Positions 56,767-64,000 of a stretch of 64,000 bases of DNA are shown one piece after another (the stretch's first letter is position 1; each line of letters begins with the position of its first letter). The stretch lies in contig CAMGBT010000001.1 of assembly GCA_946011725.1 (NCBI GenBank), positions 40,858-104,857 on the forward strand, given 5' to 3'. Made by a program: the position numbers and the translations under genes. The notes beneath the pieces are model-generated. The model was not told the DNA's origin. It ran no database searches and was given only the letters and a program-made list of their open reading frames with translations. The DNA comes from an uncultured Bacteroidales bacterium (lineage in GTDB: Bacteria > Bacteroidota > Bacteroidia > Bacteroidales > Muribaculaceae).

Positions 56767-59700
56767 ATGGCTAATACCAAATTTTTCAGCTCTTTAAGCC
56801 GTAGATTACTTCCGCTTACTTTGATGTTGGGTGCATTCATCACATCATCAGCTCAAGATTACGAAGTAAACACTATGGCCAACCGCCGCGGCGAATTTGT
56901 GCCCGGCGAGGTTATTGTGAAGTTTAAGGACACAAGTTCGGTGCGCATGCGTGCGCCTCGCGCCGTAGATTTCCGCTCCACCACCGTGGATGCCGTCGAC
57001 CAAACCTTCCGCGCCTTGGGCGTGCAGCAGGTCGAAGAACTGATGCCGCTCACCGGCGGCGCTCCAATGCGTCAAAATGTGCGTTCATTCTCCGGCAGCA
57101 CCGTGCCATCCGCCCCGATGGCCTTGGCCTACCGCGTCACCCTCAGTCCCGAGACCAACGTATTCGACGCCATCAACCAATTGCAAGCCCTCGAACAAGT
57201 GGAGTATGCCGAGCCTAACTATATGGTTTACACCTTGGAAGACGGCTCCCCCGACGACCCCTATTATACCAACCAATATGGCATCCAAGACATCAACTTA
57301 TACGATCTCTGGGGTATGCCCGTCATCTCAAAGGAAGGTCCAGTGATTGCCATCCTCGACACCGGTGTCGACGTCACTCACCCCGACCTCATCGACAATA
57401 TCTGGACCAACACCTCCGAAAACGATGGCGCCATCAAGTTTGATGACGACGGCAACGGCTTCGTCGACGACGTGCACGGTTGGGACTTCGTCAACCAAAC
57501 CGGCGACATCTTCGACTACAACGGCCACGGCACACACTGCGCCGGTATCGCCGCCGCCACCGGCTACAACGGCAAAGGCATCATCGGCGCCAACCCCTAC
57601 GCTCGCATCATGCCCGTTACCGTGATGCAAAGCAACGGCACCGGCGACATCGCCACCATCATCAAAGGCATCGACTACGCTGCCGCCAACGGTGCCGCCA
57701 TCATCAGCATGAGCCTTGGCACTTACTCCACCTCAATCGCCTTTGAGCAAGCCCTCGGTCGCGCTTACCAAAAGTGCGTATTAGTGGCCGCTGCAGGCAA
57801 CGATGGCTTGTGCCTCAATCATAAGCATCCGGAAAAGGGTCAAATGGCCCCGGCGCCTCAGTTCCCGGCTGCTTATACCTTCGTGCTCGGTGTGCAAGCC
57901 TCGAAACCCGAAGGCGGATTGGCCGGCTTCAGCAACTATGACGACGATGGTCCCGTATTCTCCTCATACACAGAACAATACAACTACGAACTGACCGTAC
58001 CGGGCGCGAACATCGTCAGCACCTTCCCCAACGGCCAATACAAGTATCTCAATGGTACTTCAATGGCCACTCCTTTGGCAGCCGGCGCCATCTCGCGCTT
58101 GCTCCAAGCCAAAGAATATCCCAATAAAGAAATCCTTTTTGGCGACTTAATCAACTGCCTCACCTCCAAAGGCAACACCGACTTCTACGCCGCCTACCAA
58201 ATCACCGATGAGCAACGCACTCCCGAGTTGCAAGTCACCACATTCGCCATCGAAGACCCCGAAGGCGACAATGATGGCCGTCCCGATGCCGGCGAACTCG
58301 TCAATATCTATCCTACAATCCGCAACGCTTGGGGTACCGCCAAAAATATCCGCATCAAACTCGAGTGTGCCGAGCCTGTCAATAATGTGTACACCCCTGT
58401 AGTTGAAGAAGTGGACTTCGGCTGGGAACTTTCAGCCTACGGTAGCGCTCGCTCAGCCAACCCGCTGCAAATCCGCCTCAAAGATGACGTAGTCGACGGC
58501 CGCATCATCATGCTCAAATTGATTGTCACCGGCGACAATGCCGCCACAGTGGAACTGCCCATCCAAATCACCGCCGAAAATGGCGTAGAACTTTCCGGTG
58601 TCATCGCCGAGGATATGACCCTCTATCCCAATGTTCACTACATCGTAACCACCAACCTCGCCGTGCCCGAAGGCGTCACCCTCACCATCCTCCCCGGCAC
58701 TGTCCTCAAATTCCGCGATGATACCGGCCTCAACGTGCAAGGCAACATCATCGCTAACGGCGAACCCGGCAACATGATTACATTCATGCCTGCCGACGGA
58801 GCTTTGGGCCAAATGAATGGTTTTATTCTTGGCCATTATGCTTATCCAACAAACAAACTGGGCTTCATTTCATACGCGACATTTACAAATCTAAGAAGTG
58901 ACTGGATGATTCGGTATGCTAACCTGAGTAATTGTATATTAAAGGATAGCAACACATTTAATTGTCTAGACAATTCTAATGTTGATAAATGTGCAATATA
59001 TCAAAATGATATAATTCGAATGCTTGATTCATATTTGTTCAATACGAATTATTGCGAGAATCGACATAATAATGGATATCACACCTGCTTCGATACATTT
59101 GAAAATACGAATTCATTTAATAACGATTGGAAAAATTATGGTCTGTTCTCAGTGGATTACTATACGGAATCAGTTAGTGTTTTCACTCCGGAGAAGCCCA
59201 ACTACCTTGGCTCGGCTCGCGAGGACATCGTGAAGCCGTTGGTATTGGATATTCGCACCGGCTTCGGCTTTGGCCAATACGACCTCTTGAATATGCGGAC
59301 GAGGCCGGTGGCTCAGGCTCACGGCATCGTGTGGAAGGTGGTGGTTAATGGCTATGATGCTCAGGATGAGTACGAAAGCCTGCCGCCGTTAGGCGTGGGT
59401 CGCCACGAGTTCAAGGTCTACTTCAACCGTCCGATGAATCACGACAAAGCGCCGGTGATTGCCATGGGTCTGCGTGAACCGTATACCCAAACCGCCATCG
59501 CCGAGGACGGAGCGTGGAGCTCGGAAGTGTTCGATGGCGAAACCGTCGACATCTACACCGCCTACCTCACTCTCCGCGGCAAGGATAACATCGACGGCGT
59601 CAACACCATCTACGTGGCTCAAGCCGAAGATGACGAGTTCTTCGAAATCCCTGTTGAGAAGCGCCGCTTCCATGTCAACGTGCAGAGCGCCGGTTCGCTC

Positions 59701-60807
59701 AGCGCCGGCTTCATGGCCGAAGCGGGCGTGGGCAAGGTGTCGCTCTCGTGGGACAACACCGAAGAGAACTTCGACGACATGCTCGGCTACAACCTCTACC
59801 GCTACACCCTCGCCGAAGACGGTTCGCAATCCGAACCCGCCTGCATCAACCGCAGCCTCATCACTCCCGACGAAACCGAATTCGTCGACTACGACATCAC
59901 CCCCGGCAACACCTACTGCTATTACTACAAGGTGCTGAGCACCTCGCTCACCGAGAACTCGCCCTCGAAGGTGGTGGCCGCCACTCCGCGCGCCGCTTCC
60001 AAAGGCGATGCCAACGGCTCCGGCGATGTTGACGTCAACGACGTGGTGTCCATTGTCAATTACATGGTGGGTGTGGACCAACGGCCTTTCATCCTTGATG
60101 CCGCCGACGTCAACTCCGACACCGCCATCGACATCCTCGACGTGGTAAGCACCGTCAACATCATCCTCACTCCCGAACAGGCCGCCAAACCGGCTGCTAC
60201 GGCGGAGAATGGCGTGGCCATCTACTATGTGGAAGACGGCGTGCTCTACGTCGACTCGCCCGTGGCTCTCTCCGGCGTTGACATCACCTTCGCCGCCACT
60301 CCGCGCGTGTCGTCCTTCACCCCGATGGCCGACATCGCCGCAATGGAAGTTACCGGCGGCTATGTGACCGACGGCCTCTACCGTGTGGTAGTCTTCTCCG
60401 CCGCCGGCAAGGCAATCCCCGCCGGTCGCACCGCTCTGCTGCGCATCGCCGATGCTGACATCGAAGCCATCACATTGGCCGACACTCGCGCCAATCGCGT
60501 GGACGCTCAAGCTGCCGACGAAAGCGGTGTTAGCGAAGCCGTGGCTGATGAAGTCCTCCGCCCCTGGCCGAATCCGTTCAAAGATTTCATCAACGTGCCT
60601 GTAACCGTGGCCGCCGACCAAGACGGCAAAGTGACCGTAACTCTGGTCAACCTCGCCGGCCAAATCGTGGCTATGCAGTCGCTCACACTGCAACCCGGTG
60701 ACCACACCGTGACCCTCGCCACCGACGCGCTGCCGCAAGGTTTCTACCTGCTCAACGCCTCAGTGGACAACTATACCGTACTCACCGAAAAAGTAATCAA
60801 ACGTTGA
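56767..60807 (+). CDS. Secreted subtilisin-like (S8) peptidase with beta-helix-like, FN3-like, dockerin-like, cohesin-like and T9SS type A-like C-terminal domains
   Basis: Catalytic motifs VIAILDTGVDVTHPDL, GHGTHCAGIAAATGYNGKGIIG, NGTSMATPLAAGAISRL; dockerin-like GDANGSGDVDVNDVVSIVNYMVG...AADVNSDTAIDILDVVSTVNIIL; C-term RPWPNPFKDFINVPV...VTLVNLAGQIVAMQSLTLQPGDHTVTLATDALPQGFYLLNASVDNYTVLTEKVIKR. Confidence 0.9.
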   Translation: MANTKFFSSLSRRLLPLTLMLGAFITSSAQDYEVNTMANRRGEFVPGEVIVKFKDTSSVRMRAPRAVDFRSTTVDAVDQTFRALGVQQVEELMPLTGGAPMRQNVRSFSGSTVPSAPMALAYRVTLSPETNVFDAINQLQALEQVEYAEPNYMVYTLEDGSPDDPYYTNQYGIQDINLYDLWGMPVISKEGPVIAILDTGVDVTHPDLIDNIWTNTSENDGAIKFDDDGNGFVDDVHGWDFVNQTGDIFDYNGHGTHCAGIAAATGYNGKGIIGANPYARIMPVTVMQSNGTGDIATIIKGIDYAAANGAAIISMSLGTYSTSIAFEQALGRAYQKCVLVAAAGNDGLCLNHKHPEKGQMAPAPQFPAAYTFVLGVQASKPEGGLAGFSNYDDDGPVFSSYTEQYNYELTVPGANIVSTFPNGQYKYLNGTSMATPLAAGAISRLLQAKEYPNKEILFGDLINCLTSKGNTDFYAAYQITDEQRTPELQVTTFAIEDPEGDNDGRPDAGELVNIYPTIRNAWGTAKNIRIKLECAEPVNNVYTPVVEEVDFGWELSAYGSARSANPLQIRLKDDVVDGRIIMLKLIVTGDNAATVELPIQITAENGVELSGVIAEDMTLYPNVHYIVTTNLAVPEGVTLTILPGTVLKFRDDTGLNVQGNIIANGEPGNMITFMPADGALGQMNGFILGHYAYPTNKLGFISYATFTNLRSDWMIRYANLSNCILKDSNTFNCLDNSNVDKCAIYQNDIIRMLDSYLFNTNYCENRHNNGYHTCFDTFENTNSFNNDWKNYGLFSVDYYTESVSVFTPEKPNYLGSAREDIVKPLVLDIRTGFGFGQYDLLNMRTRPVAQAHGIVWKVVVNGYDAQDEYESLPPLGVGRHEFKVYFNRPMNHDKAPVIAMGLREPYTQTAIAEDGAWSSEVFDGETVDIYTAYLTLRGKDNIDGVNTIYVAQAEDDEFFEIPVEKRRFHVNVQSAGSLSAGFMAEAGVGKVSLSWDNTEENFDDMLGYNLYRYTLAEDGSQSEPACINRSLITPDETEFVDYDITPGNTYCYYYKVLSTSLTENSPSKVVAATPRAASKGDANGSGDVDVNDVVSIVNYMVGVDQRPFILDAADVNSDTAIDILDVVSTVNIILTPEQAAKPAATAENGVAIYYVEDGVLYVDSPVALSGVDITFAATPRVSSFTPMADIAAMEVTGGYVTDGLYRVVVFSAAGKAIPAGRTALLRIADADIEAITLADTRANRVDAQAADESGVSEAVADEVLRPWPNPFKDFINVPVTVAADQDGKVTVTLVNLAGQIVAMQSLTLQPGDHTVTLATDALPQGFYLLNASVDNYTVLTEKVIKR

Positions 60808-60814
60808 TTCGCCT

Positions 60815-63058
60815 ATGCTTTTCAGATTATTAATGCTCATTGTGGCGTATGGAGCCGCCTCGGCTCTATACGCCGGCAATGTGGTGAGTGTGACGGGCGG
60901 CAGCGGTGCCGTCGGTTCGCAAGTGACACTGAGTGTGGGCTTGCAGACCGACGGTAGCGATGCCGTGGCCGCCGAAATTCACATCCCGCTGCCGGACGAA
61001 GTGACCCCGGTGGGTGAGTGCGTGGTCAATACCTCGCGCCTGCCGTCGCACTTGGTGAAAGCCGAGGCGCGCTCCGGCGAGTATGTGATTGTGATTTTCG
61101 ACTTAGCCGCCACGCCGTTCACCCCCGGCTCGGGCGAGGCTGTGCGCTTCTCCCTAAACCTCGGCGAGAACCCGGGCGTGTTTGACCTCACGCCCACGGT
61201 GAAACTCAGCAACGCCGCCGGCCAAGCCGTGGAAGCCACCGCCACCGGCGAATCGCTCACCGTTCTCGGTGCCCGCTTGGAAGTGGATGCCGTGACGCTC
61301 GACTTCGGCCGCGTCCCCATCCGCGGCACATACACCCGACAAGTGACCGTGCGCAACACCGGCACCACCGCGCTCCAATTCTCCCCGATTGCCACCGCCA
61401 TGTCCGGCCTCAGCGCCGTGCCGGCCTTGGCCGAACTCCCGGCCGGCGAATCCACGAAGCTGGTGCTAACTTACTCGCCCACAGTGCGTTCAACAGGCGA
61501 AACCGACCGCCTCATTCTCGAATCCAACTCTGTGGGCCGCGCCCCGCGGTTGATTGTCACCGCCGAACCGTTCTCCGTCAACGAGCTTCACGTGGGCAGC
61601 GCCGAGGGCGTTAGCGACACGGAAGTGACTATCTCCTTGAGAATGAACAATATGGAACCGATTGTGGCTGCGCAAGCATCGTTCGTGCTGCCGCAAGGCC
61701 TGGAATATGTCGACGGCAGTGTAGCTGCCGCCGACCGAGCCTCGGCGCTGTCGGCCTTGGCCTCGGTCGACGAAACCCGCCGCCTCACGCTGTTCCTCTA
61801 CAGCCTCGGCAACACCGCCGTCGATGGCGAAGATGGCGAACTGCTCACCTTCCGCCTTCTGCTCACCGGCCAAAGTAACACTCACACCCTCCGCCCGGAG
61901 AATGTGGTATTAGCCAACGCTGCCGGCGAGAACATGGTGTCGGCCGCCGAAAATGGGCGCGTCACCATTCGTGCTCCGTACATCTCCGGCTCGAGCTCGC
62001 TCTCGCTTGGTAATAAGCCTATTACCGGCACGCATACCTTCGCCTACACTGTTCGCAACTACGGCTCGGCACCGCTGCAAATCGAACGCGTGGTGTCGCC
62101 CGATGGCGTGGCCGTGTGCGACGCGCTCCTGCCCGCTACCGTGGCCCAAGGCGGCACATTCACCCTGCCCATCACCATCGCCGACCCGCAGTTGGGCGCC
62201 TTCACCTCCACCGTCAACATCTACTCCAACGCGCCCAACGCGCGCGTGAAGTCATTCACCGTATCCGGCTCGTTCTACAGCCCGAATGAGATAGTTTTCA
62301 CCGGTGAATTTGTCGATGGCGACTTTGTGATGGGCGCTTACCTGCTGAACGAAGCACCGATTACCGCCGTGCAGATGGATGTGGTGGTGCCCGAAGGCGT
62401 GACCACCGCCGCCGCCAACCTCCGGATGGCCGACCGAGCCGGCTCGCACACCGGCACCGTGGCCGCTGTGGGGGAGAACCGCTACCGCGTGATTGTGTTC
62501 TCGCTGTCGAACGTTGCCTTCAGCGGCAACAGTGGCGAAATCTTCACCATCCGCTTCACTCCGGGCGAGGCCGACCCGCGCACCATCAGCGTGGAGAACA
62601 TCAAACTCAGCGGCAACGACGGCGTGGACTACACTACCCCCGACAGCCAAAGTAAGCAAGTGCGCGGCATCCAACTGGAAGACCCCATTGTGGTCAACCT
62701 CGGAAGCCAAACCACCATCACCCCATCCACCTTCGGTTTCTCCGGCGAAACTCTTGACTATCAGTGGTCTGTAGAAGATACCGCCATCGCCACCGTGGCC
62801 GATGGCACCGTTGAAGGCCTCGCCTTTGGCCAAACCACCCTCCGAGTGCAAGCCACCGATCCCCAAGGCGTGACCTATATTGCCACCTGCCCCTTGACCG
62901 TCAAAGAAGACTCCGGCATCGCCGACCCCGCCGCTGACTCCGCACCGGTTGAATACTACAACCTGCAGGGCGTGCGCATCGACCGTCCCGAAGCCCCCGG
63001 CATCTACCTCCGCCGCCAAGGCTCCGCCACCACCAAAGTGCGCCTCCCCGCTGAATAA
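60815..63058 (+). CDS. Secreted modular protein: three cohesin-like modules alternating with two ASH-like modules, a BIG2-like domain and a short C-terminal motif
   Basis: Repeats such as VGSAEGVSDTEVTISLRMNNMEPIVAAQASFVLPQGLEYVDGS...LTLFLYSLGNTAVDGEDGELLTFRLLL; ASH-like LDFGRVPIRGTYTRQVTVRNTGTTALQFS; C-term EYYNLQGVRIDRPEAPGIYLRRQGSATTKVRL. Confidence 0.75.
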   Translation: MLFRLLMLIVAYGAASALYAGNVVSVTGGSGAVGSQVTLSVGLQTDGSDAVAAEIHIPLPDEVTPVGECVVNTSRLPSHLVKAEARSGEYVIVIFDLAATPFTPGSGEAVRFSLNLGENPGVFDLTPTVKLSNAAGQAVEATATGESLTVLGARLEVDAVTLDFGRVPIRGTYTRQVTVRNTGTTALQFSPIATAMSGLSAVPALAELPAGESTKLVLTYSPTVRSTGETDRLILESNSVGRAPRLIVTAEPFSVNELHVGSAEGVSDTEVTISLRMNNMEPIVAAQASFVLPQGLEYVDGSVAAADRASALSALASVDETRRLTLFLYSLGNTAVDGEDGELLTFRLLLTGQSNTHTLRPENVVLANAAGENMVSAAENGRVTIRAPYISGSSSLSLGNKPITGTHTFAYTVRNYGSAPLQIERVVSPDGVAVCDALLPATVAQGGTFTLPITIADPQLGAFTSTVNIYSNAPNARVKSFTVSGSFYSPNEIVFTGEFVDGDFVMGAYLLNEAPITAVQMDVVVPEGVTTAAANLRMADRAGSHTGTVAAVGENRYRVIVFSLSNVAFSGNSGEIFTIRFTPGEADPRTISVENIKLSGNDGVDYTTPDSQSKQVRGIQLEDPIVVNLGSQTTITPSTFGFSGETLDYQWSVEDTAIATVADGTVEGLAFGQTTLRVQATDPQGVTYIATCPLTVKEDSGIADPAADSAPVEYYNLQGVRIDRPEAPGIYLRRQGSATTKVRLPAE

Positions 63059-63079
63059 AACCAACCCAACCCACAAACC

Positions 63080-63114
63080 GAACAGGATGCCCTCTCCAAG
63101 AGGACATCCTGTTC
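63080..63114 (+). terminator. Terminator-like hairpin downstream of the modular protein gene
   Basis: GAACAGGATGCCCTCT-ccaa-AGAGGACATCCTGTTC (one mismatch). Confidence 0.7.
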
Positions 63115-63132
63115 TATTTCCATCCCCCGCGC

Positions 63133-63174
63133 GCGGGCGGAGCCTTTTTGCATATGCTCCGAGCTCTTGCTCGG
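63133..63174 (+). repeat. 42-bp hairpin repeat, second copy
   Basis: GCGGGCGGAGCCTTTTTGCATatGCTCCGAGCtCTTGCTCGG, near-identical to 47359-47400. Confidence 0.85.
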
Positions 63175-63210
63175 GCGGTGGTGGGGTGGAGAGCCGGTAG
63201 GGCAAAAAAT

Positions 63211-63249
63211 CACAACAGGATGTCTTCATCGCGAGGACATCCTGTTGTG
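63211..63249. terminator. Second hairpin sharing the AACAGGATGTCCTC core
   Basis: CACAACAGGATGTCTTC...GAGGACATCCTGTTGTG. Confidence 0.6.
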
Positions 63250-63562
63250 GTATTGTCATAAAAACAATCACATAACTAACATAAAACACTTTGATTGTTA
63301 AGACAACCGGCGGAGTCCCGCTCTGAGTTGCTTTGATAAACAATCTTATACTAACCCTAAAACTGAAATTATTATTCAACTGTTACACTGCAAAGTTACG
63401 ACATTTTTTGCGCCCTCACATAGTGTATTGAAATCGAATATAAATAAATATTAGCCCTATAAATATGTAATATATTGATTTACAGTTGGTTAAAAATTCG
63501 GGAATTATGGCAAAATATAAGAGTTTGTAAGGTCGAAAAGGGGTGAAATCAAAGTGAGAGAA

Positions 63563-64000
63563 TTAGTATTCGGCTTGGATTTTCATCACATCTTCTTCGA
63601 AAGTGTCGCGATTGATGGCTCGAGCCTTGGTGCGATTGCGGTAGGCGTAGATGGTGTTGAGCGAGTAGTTGAGCACCTGTGCGATGCGTGAACTTTCCTC
63701 GATGCCCAAGCGCATGAATGCTAAGATACGGAGGTCGGTGTTGAGGCGTTCGCCGTCCTTGAGGTCGATTTGCTTGTCGGGAAGGAGCAGGGCGTTGACC
63801 TGTGCCACGAAGGTGGGGTAGATGTGGAGGAAGGCGTTGTCGAACACCTCGTAGAAGTCGCGGCTCTGTTCTTCGACGAATTTGCCCGACTTGGTGAGGC
63901 GGTACAGCTCGTCGACATTGCCGGAGGCTATCTTGCGGTTGGCGATCTTACAGAATTGGTTCAGCTTATCCATATAAATGGAGCAGAGCGAGAGGAAGTG
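63563..64000 (-). CDS. C-terminal part of a DUF6377-like regulator with HTH (truncated by window edge)
   Basis: Frame is open to window end (HFLSLCSIYMDKLNQFCKIANRKIASGN...); LNTDLRILAFMRLGIEESSRIAQVLNYSLNTIYAYRNRTKARA HTH-like region. Confidence 0.75.
   Translation of the reverse strand, partial: HFLSLCSIYMDKLNQFCKIANRKIASGNVDELYRLTKSGKFVEEQSRDFYEVFDNAFLHIYPTFVAQVNALLLPDKQIDLKDGERLNTDLRILAFMRLGIEESSRIAQVLNYSLNTIYAYRNRTKARAINRDTFEEDVMKIQAEY

Noticed and set aside
59389-60738. 449-aa minus-strand ORF antisense to the subtilase C-terminal half
   Set aside because: Gly/Val/His-rich shadow frame with no domain signature; plus strand carries the dockerin-like and sorting domains.
62252-63379. 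375-aa minus-strand ORF antisense to the cohesin-like protein, extending through hairpin repeats
   Set aside because: Runs through terminators and a dispersed repeat; composition is that of a shadow ORF.
1-64000. tRNA and rRNA genes
   Set aside because: None recognised by eye in intergenic DNA; a tRNAscan-SE/Infernal run would be needed to exclude them formally.

Overview
The window reads as a chromosome segment from a Bacteroidales bacterium (Muribaculaceae-like by protein style; inferred, no taxonomic search possible). It is mostly housekeeping DNA: hemW fragment, trkH/trkA-like K+ uptake, dxs, an MsbA-type ABC transporter, a probable rel/spoT - 7TM-HD hydrolase - porW-like - porX-like - tsaE - birA operon, rpsF-rpsR-rplI, lplA-gcvT-gcvH-gcvPA-gcvPB-lpd, dusB, rsgA, cydAB plus DUF4492, rpe-ftsK-lolA-like-trxB-glf-glycosyltransferase. 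Accessory parts are an AT-rich DpnII-type restriction-modification locus (7139-9769), three large secreted proteins, and several intergenic regions full of palindromic repeats. The best candidate for an undescribed system is the adjacent pair at 56767-63058. The first gene is a subtilase with a dockerin-like duplicated Ca-binding motif and a T9SS type-A-like C-terminus. It is followed 7 bp later by a protein built of alternating cohesin-like and ASH-like modules. Other points of interest are a nested inverted-repeat/hairpin element at 23322-23974, a ~128 bp noncoding repeat present twice (23417 and 38825), REP/BIME-like palindromes at 45332-45425, 47127-47400, 56550 and 63133, a truncated gene remnant beside a REP pair (46936-47103), a GNAT-ATP-grasp fusion, and promoters placed so close to the ATG that leaderless transcripts are predicted. 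All family calls are from reading the sequence and ORF translations; no database search was run.
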